Source of the DNA: Riptortus pedestris
Lineage: Eukaryota; Arthropoda; Insecta; Hemiptera; Alydidae
NCBI GenBank assembly: GCA_019009955.1
Contig: CM032228.1
Span: forward strand, 5,825,001 to 5,889,000
Direction: 5' to 3'
Length of the DNA: 64,000 nt
Notes under the pieces: generated by a model
Database searches by the model: none
Seen by the model: only the letters and a program-made list of their open reading frames with translations
Told to the model about the DNA's origin: nothing
Shown: one piece after another, positions 38,559 to 50,500 of the stretch
How positions within the stretch are numbered: position 1 is the first letter of the stretch
Layout: each line of letters starts with the position of its first letter
Translations under genes and position numbers: made by a program

Positions 38559-41500
38559 AGGTGTGGGAGGGAAGGGCGTGTATTTGGCCAGCTTGTGGTG
38601 TTGCTGATGTGTGTGGAGAAAAATCACTGGAGTAGGTCTGGGTTATATTCAATACAGAAACCAGAAATAATTATAAATACTTATTGCTACTATTGTCTAG
38701 AAGGATGTACCGACCTGTGAGTATATCAGCCATGTCCTTCTTGAGGTATCCTAACTCGATATTGGGTGCTGTCACTTCGACATTGTTATAAAGTTCGACA
38801 TAGTCAATAATCCTATCATCAGACTCAGCCTGTAATCATGAACAAATAAATCAAATTGTTCTGTAAATTTTCACATTCCAAAACATCAATGTAATACTTA
38901 CCTATGGAAAATTATTCCAATTAATTTAAATAAAATATAAAATTAACTTTAAATCACAGGGTTAAGAATATGACTGTAATTTTAAATAAATGAATAATCA
39001 CAAATACTAACATTTAACAATTGACTTGATGTGGTGAATGATTGGTCATGAATGTGTGGTAAGAGAAGAATTTTGTATTTGTGTATGGTGGCAGAGGATG
39101 TATGTGGCGAGCAGAGGGAAGGAGCATGCCATAACTCGAGGCAATGATTGGTCATGAATGTGTGATAAGGGAAGATTTTGTATTTGTGTATGGTGGCAGA
39201 GGATGTATGTGGCGAGCAGAGGGAAGGAGCATGCCATAACTCGAGGCAATGATTGGTCATGAATGTGTGATAAGGGAAGATTTTGTATTTGTGTATGGTA
39301 GCAGAGGATGTACGTGGCGAGCAGAGGGAAGGAGCATGCCATAACTCGAGGCAATGAGTGGTCATGAATGTGTGATAAGGGAAGATTTTGTATTTGTGTA
39401 TGGTGGCAGAGGATGTACGTGGATAGCACGGGCAAGGAGCATGCCATAACTCGAGGCAAGATTGGTCATGAATGTGTGATAAGGGAAGGTTTTGTATTTG
39501 TGTATGGTGGCAGAGGATGTACGTGGCGAGCAGAGGGAAGGAGCATGCCATAACTCGAGGCAAAGACTGGTCATGAATGTGTGATAAGGGAAGATTTTGT
39601 ATTTGTGTATGGTGGCAGAGGATGTACGTGGCGAGCAGAGGGAAGGAGCATGCCATAACTCGAGGCAAAGACTGGTCATGAATGTGTGATAAGGGAAGAT
39701 TTTGTATTTGTGTATGGTGGCAGAGGATGTAAGTGATGTGGAGAGGGAATGAGCGTGCCATAACTCGAGGCAAAGATTGGGTTTGAATGTATGATAAGGG
39801 AAGATTGTGTATTTGTGTATGGTGGCAGAGGATGTACGTGGCGAGCAGAGGGAAGGAGCATGCCATAACTCGAGGCAATGATTGGTCATGAATGTGTGAT
39901 AAGGGAAGATTTTGTATTTGTGTATGGTGGCAGAGGATGTACGTGGCGAGCAGAGGGAAGGAGCATGCCATAACTCGAGGCAAAGACTGGTCATGAATGT
40001 GTGATAAGGGAAGAATATTGTATTTGTGTATGGTGGCAGAGGATGTATGTGATGAGCAGAGGTGATGAGCAGAGGGAATGAGCGTGCCATAACTCGAGGC
40101 AAAGATTGGGTTTGAATGTATGATAAGGGAAGAATATTGTATTTGTGTATGGTGGCAGAGGATGTATGTGATGAGCAGAGGTGATGAGCAGAGGGAATGA
40201 GCGTGCCATAACTCGAGGCAAAGATTGGGCTTGAATGTGTGATAAGGGAAGAATATTGTATTTGTGTATGGTGGCAGAGAATGTATGTGGTGAGCAGAGG
40301 GAATGAGCGTGCCATAACTCGAGGCAAAGATTGGTCATGAATGTGTGATAAGGGAAGGTTTTGTATTTGTGTATGGTTGCATAGGATGTACGTGGCGAGC
40401 AGAGGGAAGGAGCATGCCATAACTTCGAGGCAATGATTGGATCATGTAATGAATGTGTGATAAGGGAAGATTTTGTATTTGTGTATGGTGGCAGATGATG
40501 TACGTGGCGAGCAGAGGGATGGATCATGCCATAACTCGAGGCATTGAGTGGTCATGAATGTGTGATAAGGGAAGAATTTTGTATTTGTGTATGGTGGCAG
40601 AGGATGTATGTGGTGAGCAGAGGGAAGGAGCATGCCATAACTCGCGCCAACGACTGGTCATTACTGTGTGATAAGGGAAGATTTTGTATTTGTGTATGTT
40701 GGCAGAGGATGTATGTGGCAAGCAGAGGGAATGAGCATGCCATAACTCGAGGCAAAGACTGGTCATGAATGTGTGATAAGGGAAGATTTTGTATTTGTGT
40801 ATGTTGGCAGAGGATGTACGTGGCGAGCAGAGGGAGGTAGCATGACCTAACTCGAGGCAATGATTGGACATGAATGTGTGATAAGGGAAGATTTTGTATT
40901 TGTGTATGGTGGCCAGAGGATGTATGTGGTGAGCAGAGGGAAGGAGCATGCCATAACTCGAGGCAATGATTGGTCATGAATGTGTGATAAGGGAAGAATA
41001 TTGTATTTGTGTATGGTGGCAGAGGATGTATGTGGTGAGCAGAGGGAAGGAGCATGCCATAACTCGAGGCAATGATTGGTCATGAATGTGTGATAAGGGA
41101 AGAATTTTGTATTTGTGTATGGTGGCAGAGGATGTATGTGGCAAGCAGAGGGAAGGAGCATGCCATAACTCGAGGCAATGATTGGTCATGAATGTGTGAT
41201 AAGGGAAGATTTTGTATTTGTGTATGGTGGCAGAGGATGTACGTGGCGAGCAGAGGGAAGGAGCATGCCATAACTCGAGGCAATGATTGGTCATGAATGT
41301 GTGATAAGGGAAGATTTTGTATTTGTGTATGGTGGCAGAGGATGTATGTGGAGAGCAGAGGGAAGGAGCATGCCATAACTCGAGGCAATGATTGGTCATG
41401 AATGTGTGATAAGGGAAGATTTTGTATTTGTGTATGGTGGCAGAGGATGTACGTGGCGAGCAGAGGGAAGGAGCATGCCATAACTCGAGGCAATGATTGG

Positions 41501-44500
41501 TCATGAATGTGTGATAAGGGAAGATTTTGTATTTGTGTATGGTGGCAGAGGATGTACGTGGCGAGCAGAGGGAAGGAGCATGCCATAACTCGAGACCAAG
41601 ATTGGTCATGAATGTGTGATAAGGGAAGATTTTGTATTTGTGTATGGTGGCAGAGGATGTATGTGGCGAGCAGAGGGAAGGAGCATGCCATAACTCGAGG
41701 CAAAGACTGGTCATGAATGTGTGATAAGGGAAGATTTTGTATTTGTGTATGGTGGCAGAGGATGTACGTGGCGAGCAGAGGGAAGGAGCATGCCATAACT
41801 CGAGGCAATGATTGGTCATGAATGTGTGATAAGGGAAGATTTTGTATTTGTGTATGGTGGCAGAGGATGTATGTGGCGAGCAGAGAGAAGGAGCATGCCA
41901 TAACTCGAGACCAAGACTGGTCATGAAAGTGTGATAAGGGAAGATTTTGTATTTGTGTATGGTGGCAGAGGATGTATGTGGCGAGCAGAGAGAATGAGCA
42001 TGCCATAACTCGAGGCAAAGACTGGTCATGAATGTGTGATAAAAAAAGAATTTAATTTTTGTGTATGGTGGCAGAGGATGTACGTGGCGAGCACTTACAA
42101 CAACCCATCCAACGAATAGATGCATTTCTGTACATCACTCCTACATTCACTTCAGTGGTTACTGGGTAGAAACTAATACTTGGAGCCTCCTACAATTTGA
42201 ATAGGTGGCCAGGAATAAGAAGAGAATATTTATTTACTTACTTGAAAGTCTCTGCTGTTTCTTGAACCATTTTCTTCCTCTGGTTCACTGCAGTCGTACT
42301 AATAAAATAAATCAATACGTTAATAATTCATAACAATTAACATTATATGCTATTCCTTATAAATAAATATAAATGCAGAAATGAATAACACCATTATTAT
42401 TCCAATTCATCCTTGCTGAGCTTTTTTATTGAACAATCCCATGATCAGCCCGATTATTTCTTTTCGAAGTAAGCGCAACTCCATATAAACTGTTATAAAA
42501 ATTCTTTTGCATCTCTGACTCCATAAAATTGGAATAACATGAACACATGTTTTAGATTAAAAGGATTTAGAAAAAAATTATAAGCCCTTGAAGAATGGTT
42601 ATATTCTGGAGGAGAATTATGGGCAAGATGTAGCTAAGAAATGGTTGGTCTGTAAACTGAAATAGGTAATGAGAGTCATAGCATTGTTTACATGATCCCG
42701 GCTACAACGGTTCAAAATAAAGGGTTGATTTTATGATGTCTATTGTAGAATTTGATATGTAAATATTTTAAACAACAGTTGTTTGAACTAATACTAATAT
42801 GTATATTTTTGCCACTGAGAGTTTAAAGTTTTTTAATCTGAATTATCATTTATTTCAAATTGACTAGTAGAGGACCAGGCCTAGGCCTAACCCACCATTT
42901 TAAAGTTCGATTTGACGATTGATTGCTAGCTCTGATGATGTATTTATAATAAACCTTCAGACAGAATAGCGTCAGTGCCAATTTGTATCATGCATTCTTC
43001 ACTATCCACCAATTATTCATTCCTGAAATTAATTCTGTCTATTTTTTTTTATTACATATTTGGTCTACATAGTAACCCTGTGTGGAGCGATTTTATTTTT
43101 CTACACATCCCATGCATATTTGCATTATATGCGCATTTTGTCAAAACTTTTAACAGATTTTTATATAATAACATATTTACATATTAAAATGGAAATAAGA
43201 TTATGAAAATTAAACTTGACTAAACAAAACAAAAAAACATTAAATAGAGCAATTTAGGAATACAATTAGATAACCAATAAAAAATTACATAATATTAATA
43301 TTATATTAACTTTTCCTCTCTCAGCTTTAGAATATCATAGGCTATTGTTTTTAATAAATTTAGGTGTTTTGAAAATAAAATATCGGACTGTTAGGCCATG
43401 CAGGAATATGAGTCTTTAACTGTCTTTGTATGTCTTGAGGCAGTCTACATTCATAATTCAGGGAGGTCAATGTCTGCTCAGTGTAACTGTCGCATTTACA
43501 ATTATTTGAGTCAGTAAGTTTGAATCTGTGTAAGTAAGAGTTTGTATTTCCTTGTTCAGTTATTATTTGTGTTAGATAAAATGTATGTTGGGGTAGTGAG
43601 ATATTGGTTTTTAAAACAGGGATATATAATTTTTGATTTAATCCATGTCTGTTACCACAAATTGATGCTTTTTTCTCTTAGTAAAGATTTTGACACAGTT
43701 GGAGTGATTTTATTGTAAATTCTGTCTTAATTTTAATCTAATTATTTTACTGTTAAGAGAGACATGTAGGGCTCACATTCCTTATACTGGTCAAAAGGGA
43801 ATTCTTCCTATGTGAAGCCGTATACTTGAAGAAATTGAGGGAGGGCCACTATATACAGGTAGATATATTTGTCTCTATGCAGTTGAAGCGGTCGTTTGTT
43901 TTGTTCGATCATTACCAAACTAAATATTTAAGCATTTAATATAAAACTGAGGCTGAAGGTTGTTAATGGGTGAAATCGGGGGAGGAGGAGGAAGGTGAGG
44001 GGGTCTTCTAGAGAGGAAAATCTGAAAATTTCTGTTATTTTAAGTCCGATTCAAAAATGTCGCATAACTAATCTTGTTGCAACCTATAAGCATTGTTCTG
44101 TAGGTTTTCCACCTTTAATATTTAGCTTTTGAGCCCCAAGTAAACCTTAATTTCTACTCATCTTTTATTAACAATAGTCTGATATATCATCAAATGGGGC
44201 ATGGCTATTTCGGTTTGGTAAGGTTGGCCTTTATACTGCCTACACAATTCAGAGCATTCTAAAACCAAAAAAGTCCGTCACGCAGGGGTTGCATAAACTA
44301 AGAAGATTTCCCACGAGAAGGTTTACAATAGATAAATAAACATACAGGTAATACTGCTGTGAATGTTAAGTTAATAAATACAAATGGTAATGAGAAATAT
44401 TTTAGTCAATTTACAAAATAAGTTAATAATCTCTACAACGGAAAGTGACTGAATTGTAAACAAACAGGTCAGCCAACCTCGTAGAGCTGAATAGATAGAT

Positions 44501-47500
44501 AGACCGGAAAGACAAAAAATTAATGAAATATATCTGAATATAACATATTAATTCTATTGAAAAATGTTTACTAAAGCTAGTGCTGTAATTTGTAATGAAT
44601 CAGAATCAGTTTTATCTCAATCAGTCAAATTTTAGTGATCCAAAAACAAAAGAAGGGGGGGGGATCAACCAAACTTATTTCCATATATCTCACAATGTAA
44701 AAGTTCAATGAAACAATATTTCGCAGTTAGGCTTCGAATAATGTGGTTTATTGTATAACAGAAATTTGTTGTATGTAACACAAGTAGAAGTTAGTGTTTA
44801 CTGAAGGCTAGAAACTGAAAAATACAAATATCTCGGTTAATATTCAAGGTAGAGAATAAATTTATATAACAATACTAGCAGACCCGGCCACTCGTTGCTG
44901 TTGCTAAAGTTATTGTTATATTACATTGTAGTATACAATTTAAGAGGAACGGTAGGAGAACATCAGTCACGGGGTCCACCATGCTTTTTACATAGATGGT
45001 ATTTATAAAACAATATGGTGACCTCCATGACAGATTTTCTACGACTACAACCCTTTAGTACAATGAAATTATTTACGAACCAAGACGGAAATGTTGAAGC
45101 TGGTACACAAATTCAAGGGATTAGGATTTGAAGGGGAAGGACGTTGAACACGATTGATTAAAATTTTCTTACAGTTTAAATTAAGCAGAAATCAATACAA
45201 AAGAATTAATTTTTAAATTTATTATTTCCATTTAATTTTGTAACGAATGAGCATATTACAAAGTTGTTAGTGAATAACATATGACATTTAAACTTATGAA
45301 TGAGGTAGGTAAGGCAGATAGTCTTAAATCTTTAACAGTAATATTTATTAATTTAAATTATGCTAACACCAAAAATTAAAAAAAGTAGAAATAATTGAAT
45401 TTCACGGTATTTGGTTTACTACAAAATAAATTTAATTTATACTTTAGCTTCAATAACACGTGGTAATCATGCTATTGAATTGTAGCTTATATGACACGTT
45501 TGTCGGTTTACCATAGCAGTGCCATCTATTGATTACTTACTCAATCCAGTCGAAAAGTATCGACATCTGTTAGAATCTTTTGGAGATAATTGTGACTGTC
45601 AATTAATTATAGACAAATAATTTGCAATAAAATAAAATTGCGACTATAATTAAAGATCTAAGCTATCCTATCTCTCAAGTTGGACCAGACTGCTCACGGT
45701 GTGCCAATTTAATTTAAAATCGGTTAAGTAGTTTAGGAGTCCATCGCGGACAAACATCGTGACAGGAGATTTATATATATTAAGATTTATAGTACATTTG
45801 ATGTACAATAAGACTGATTCTATACATTTTTTCAATCTGACTTATATTAATGGAGATATTTTGAATTTTCATAATTCTCCTGCTCTAAGCCCCCCCCCCC
45901 TCCCACTGGTACGATTCTTCTTTCTTTTTACATAAAACAACTAAATATTGTTGGAGCTAGAGGGGTAACAGACAAATATATCGATAGATTTCGAAATTTA
46001 GTCTTAACACTGAGTCATCAAGTACAATGTTATTATAACCTCTCAATATACTTGTTTATATAATTTATAAAGGTAACGAATGTTGTCATCTTATGGACTA
46101 TCGAAAACTTCACTAATATACTTCTGACGGGATTGGAGCTTTATTTCAAAGGCAAAACATCTCTCCCGTTGAGAGATAAAAGGAGCCGAGTTCAGTTTCC
46201 CTAATTTTTCATTCAATTCTTCCATTAACTACCTCAGCAAGTTATGCTAGTTTTCGAAAGCTCTCCTGTAAAATTAGAGAAAATGGATTTATTCCCTTAA
46301 GGGAAATCTGCTATTGAGTTATACTCGTGACAATATTTTAGAAAAAATTCTACAAATGTCCATTGATTCTACCTAGTAGATGACAAAAATTTGGTTCTTT
46401 CAAATTTATATACACATAGGCATATATGTCTGTTGCTGCTCTACTGGTCGCAATTGTTGTCTTATTGTTACAAAACTGGATATAAAATTGTCACTGAAAT
46501 TGCACTAGTGGAAGGGGATGGGGGAGGGAGTAATTTTGAAAATTCAAAATATCTCCGTTATCATAACTCGGATTGAAAAATTGTATAGAATCTGTCTTAT
46601 TAATAAATACTTTATGTACATACTTTCTGTATGATGAATATTAATCGAGATATTTGCGTTTTTTATTTTCAGCCATCTATAAACCCAAAAGCTGAAAGTT
46701 GATCTACATAAATAATTTGTATTATAATGTTGCTAACTCAATAGTTGATATGGCTTATTAGGCAAGAGTGAGGTAGGAATTTTTAAGCTCTCTTCTAGTA
46801 AAAATATGAAAGTGCTAATAATACATTATTTGTCATGGAGTTGTCGAATAAATAATGAGCATGCAGGACATACCTGAGGGCATTCTCCTGAGCAAATCAT
46901 GAGGAGACATACATAGTGTACTAGAGCCGAGTCCGGGAAGGAGAATGCAGGGAAGGCAGTGGCCCATGATCGAGATGCAGAGGGAGGCAGAGAACGCAGT
47001 GCAGGCACTAGTGCAGTATCGGTAGGGCAACCTCTTCTATCGGACAACATCTCTCGAGATCCACGGCCATCTTCAACTCGGCAATCTACAGGCAGTCCTC
47101 CTATCCCATCTACAAATAAACACATTAGTCAATCAAGCACATTCAACATATCAGATAAAATGATTTTATTTATTTTGATTAAAGGTGCCAAATAAAATAG
47201 GATATGCCTACAATGTGGTTCCTTAAAAGAACATGCATACATAAAAGTAGATTCCAATCCCCTTTCAAACCATTGCAATGCCATATTAAATAATAGAATG
47301 GAAGAAAGTATGTAAAATCTATATGAATACATTTTCTAGCATTGCACCATCAGATCATTTACTATTATATCTACTTCTTACATACTTATCACATTAACTG
47401 AAACTAATGACATATTTTTTAATAAATATAAACAATTAAATAAAAGTAATAATTATAAAACAAACAATTATCAGTAGCCTTACATTCTATGAAGCTAGCC

Positions 47501-50500
47501 GGCCTACCTCTGCATAAGCTACCCCTCCCCCTCTTAGTAGTAGAGTTATAGAGCGTCCCCTACTAGATCCTGCATTCACTCCAGAAAGCAGTTGGGAGAC
47601 TAAAATTTAGAATATTAATTGATGACCATTCCTCGACTGTAGCCAAATCAATATATATATGTATTGTAATGTATTCTCCAAAGTTGTAAATGCCCTAATT
47701 GCCTCCTTGGAGAGTTGCTGGCAGAATGAACATCTGTCTACTCCTTTACCTTTTCTAATAATTTATTTATTTATTTAAATGGCAATTTACTCATTATTCA
47801 AGTGTCATTAAAAAAGGGAAATTCAAAGAAAAAAAACAAAAAAAAAACAAGAAACGAAAAAAGAGTGAACTATGGCAAACGGTGATTTTTGAAACGGGTT
47901 ATTGGCATGCCAGGGTCATATATAAAGCAAACGATATTGTACGATATGGAAACATCAAGGTGATGAAAATAATATAAATGAAAATGTAACTATAGAAGGG
48001 TGGGAGAAGAAAATTTAAATAATTAAAAAGAATAAAGAAAAGGGATAACCAAAAAAAAAAAAAAAAAAAGAATAAATAAAAAAAAGGAAAAGGGGAACCC
48101 AAAGAAATAAAATAAAAACAAATAAAATTAAAGTGTATACACCCTGCTAATGTAGGAAATAAGTGATTTTTTTAATTTTAATTTTTTAAATAAGAGACTT
48201 AATTTTTATGTGATCTATGAGTGAGGCTCCTTACTTGTTGAAAAACAAAGATTATATCATTTTGTTAGCTATTTTAACACTTGCTCCTTCTTGCTTGAGA
48301 TTAACTCTTCTCCACAAATCCTATACCTTTCCCTTATATTATGTTAATTAATACTTGTCTGCATGAAGATCGGCCCTAGCACTCTCTATTCCTGCGGATT
48401 CTTTTCCCTCATCAGCTACCCTGTTGAAGGAAGTCCTCCCCTTCTATTTTTTACCACTTTTGAGTGAATAGACATTTGGAGGGTTGAAAAGGATTATTTT
48501 AGCCTTTACATTTCTTCTGAGGAGCTATAGAGTTGAAAAAGTCTAAAATATAAATATGAGGATGTGTTCCCTTAAATTGTCAAAAACTATTAAAAATGAT
48601 TGATTTTTCCAGAATTAACTCTTTTTTTTTTTTAGACAAGTTTTTACTAATGATCTCTAGAAATGTAACTCATGAAAAATATTGGTCAGAGCCATAGTGA
48701 CAACAGCAATCCAAGTTAAAACTTGTCAAAACATAAAAATGCCTCAGCAAACCTATTCGAATGAGGTAATGAAAGCATCACTGTAAAACAAATAATTATC
48801 TTCCAAACTGTTGTTAAATATTTTTGTTATTGTTGATAAATATTGTTACTATAAATTTTTGATATTTGGTGGTTTGGGGAAGGGTGAGTGGGGCTGGAAG
48901 CTGGAATGTGTGGAAAAGAAGTGAAAAAATTAAGAAAAAGATTTTATACTATTCAAGGGGTTAAATCCCTCCCAAATTCCAAAAAAATCTTCCTCTTTGT
49001 GAAACATATATGCATTATAGACTTTTTCAATGCTATAGCTCCTCAGAAAAAAAATTAAAGGTTAAAATAATACTTTTTAATCCTCCAAATGATCAAAAAG
49101 TGACAATCATAGGTGGGGAGGGGCATACTGCATTAAAATCTGCCATGATTGTAGAGAAGTGGTTTGGCTAGTGGGTGCTTTTGCCCAGTTTGGTGATAGT
49201 GTTAGAACTCTTCAATCACATTGGAGTATATTAACTTAACTTTGGTTCTCTTCATTCTCAGCTCCAATAATGATATCCTATCTGTGAATCTTTTTCACTC
49301 TTGTTATCTGACGAATTATATTTCCTTTAATAATTAAAAACCATTTTCTCCTTTCACATCTATCATTACTATTGTAGTCATGATTAATGTTGAAATTAAA
49401 TCGCCATTGCCAACTTATTCTACTCAGGTTTCCTACACTCCAGTCTGTATTTTCCACAAGACACAAAGGCTCACTTATTCTTTGACACATGACAGACTTA
49501 TAGAATATTATTGTAATATATTCACATAAACTGCTCCATTTTCATAGTAACACAATACAATTATTCATTCTTTAGTCATAGTTATACAATACAAAAATTT
49601 ATTCTTTTCTTTTTCACATGTGACTTTTTATCATATGTTAAATGCAATGTATTGATATACAACTCTCCCGCTTTAAAGAACTGGAAAAACCACTTTCGGA
49701 TTTATTTTCTGTAAAATTTTTAGAATTCTGGTGTGAATTCTTTTTAAAAACATGAATGAGGATGTTATGACAAGACTTCTTGCTAATGACTACATATATT
49801 CTTCTTCTGAGTCTGTATATTCTTCTAGTGGGGGGATCAGGCTGGCCATGTAAGTTGAAGCATTGCCTTTAATCTCGCATGGTAAACCTAGAGTGGCAAG
49901 TTACATTGTCGCCTGGGCAAAGGAATTTATTTAGTGACGGAATTCATTAAATAAAATCCTTAGCCCACCCTGGCTAGAAAAGGGTGGTGGCCTGTAGATA
50001 ACCTGCCCCAATTAGCCTGAGTTGCAAAAAGTGGGAGTTAATAAAAGTTTAATTTTATTCTTCTTTTGCCTCATCATGATGACTTCCAGAGTGTCCCGCC
50101 TCACTGTTCACCGAACTTGTTTTCAGACTCCTTTTTCTGAATTTGTCTTCTCCCCAATTATCATAATCACTCTCACCATTGCTTTGTTTAATGTATTCAA
50201 CCCGAGCACATTCATCATATCCAGTATGCTATTCAACATCACCCAACTTAGGTGTATTGCACATGTTGCATAGGTGCCGCCTTACCCAGTTAACATGTAC
50301 CAGTCATCAGGACTAAATAACCTCCGGCTTTTGTCAGCAAATACTCTGCTTATTTCTTGCCCCAAGGCACTACCTTGCCATTCATCTTCCCACACTGGAA
50401 ACATCTGCTTCTTCTAGCAAATTTTATTGTTCCACACTGTATATCACTGCAAAGCCAATCTCCTTTGCCAAATTTAATTTTTCCTCCTGTAGTTACTATG

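Noticed and set aside
39034..42125. Minus-strand frames of up to 383 codons made of 35-residue repeats
   Set aside because: They are read-through of a 105-bp satellite lying inside an intron defined by phase-matched exons; several frames are open at once, as expected for a stop-poor repeat.
38982..42125. Exonised tandem repeat as part of the ZP stem region
   Set aside because: Donor GTAAGT at 42241 and acceptor at 38830 join in phase 0 without it; no evidence that units are spliced in.
46826..47125. A stand-alone 99-codon protein
   Set aside because: The residues after ECPQ follow a splice donor (CAG/GTATGT), and the first codons precede the acceptor.
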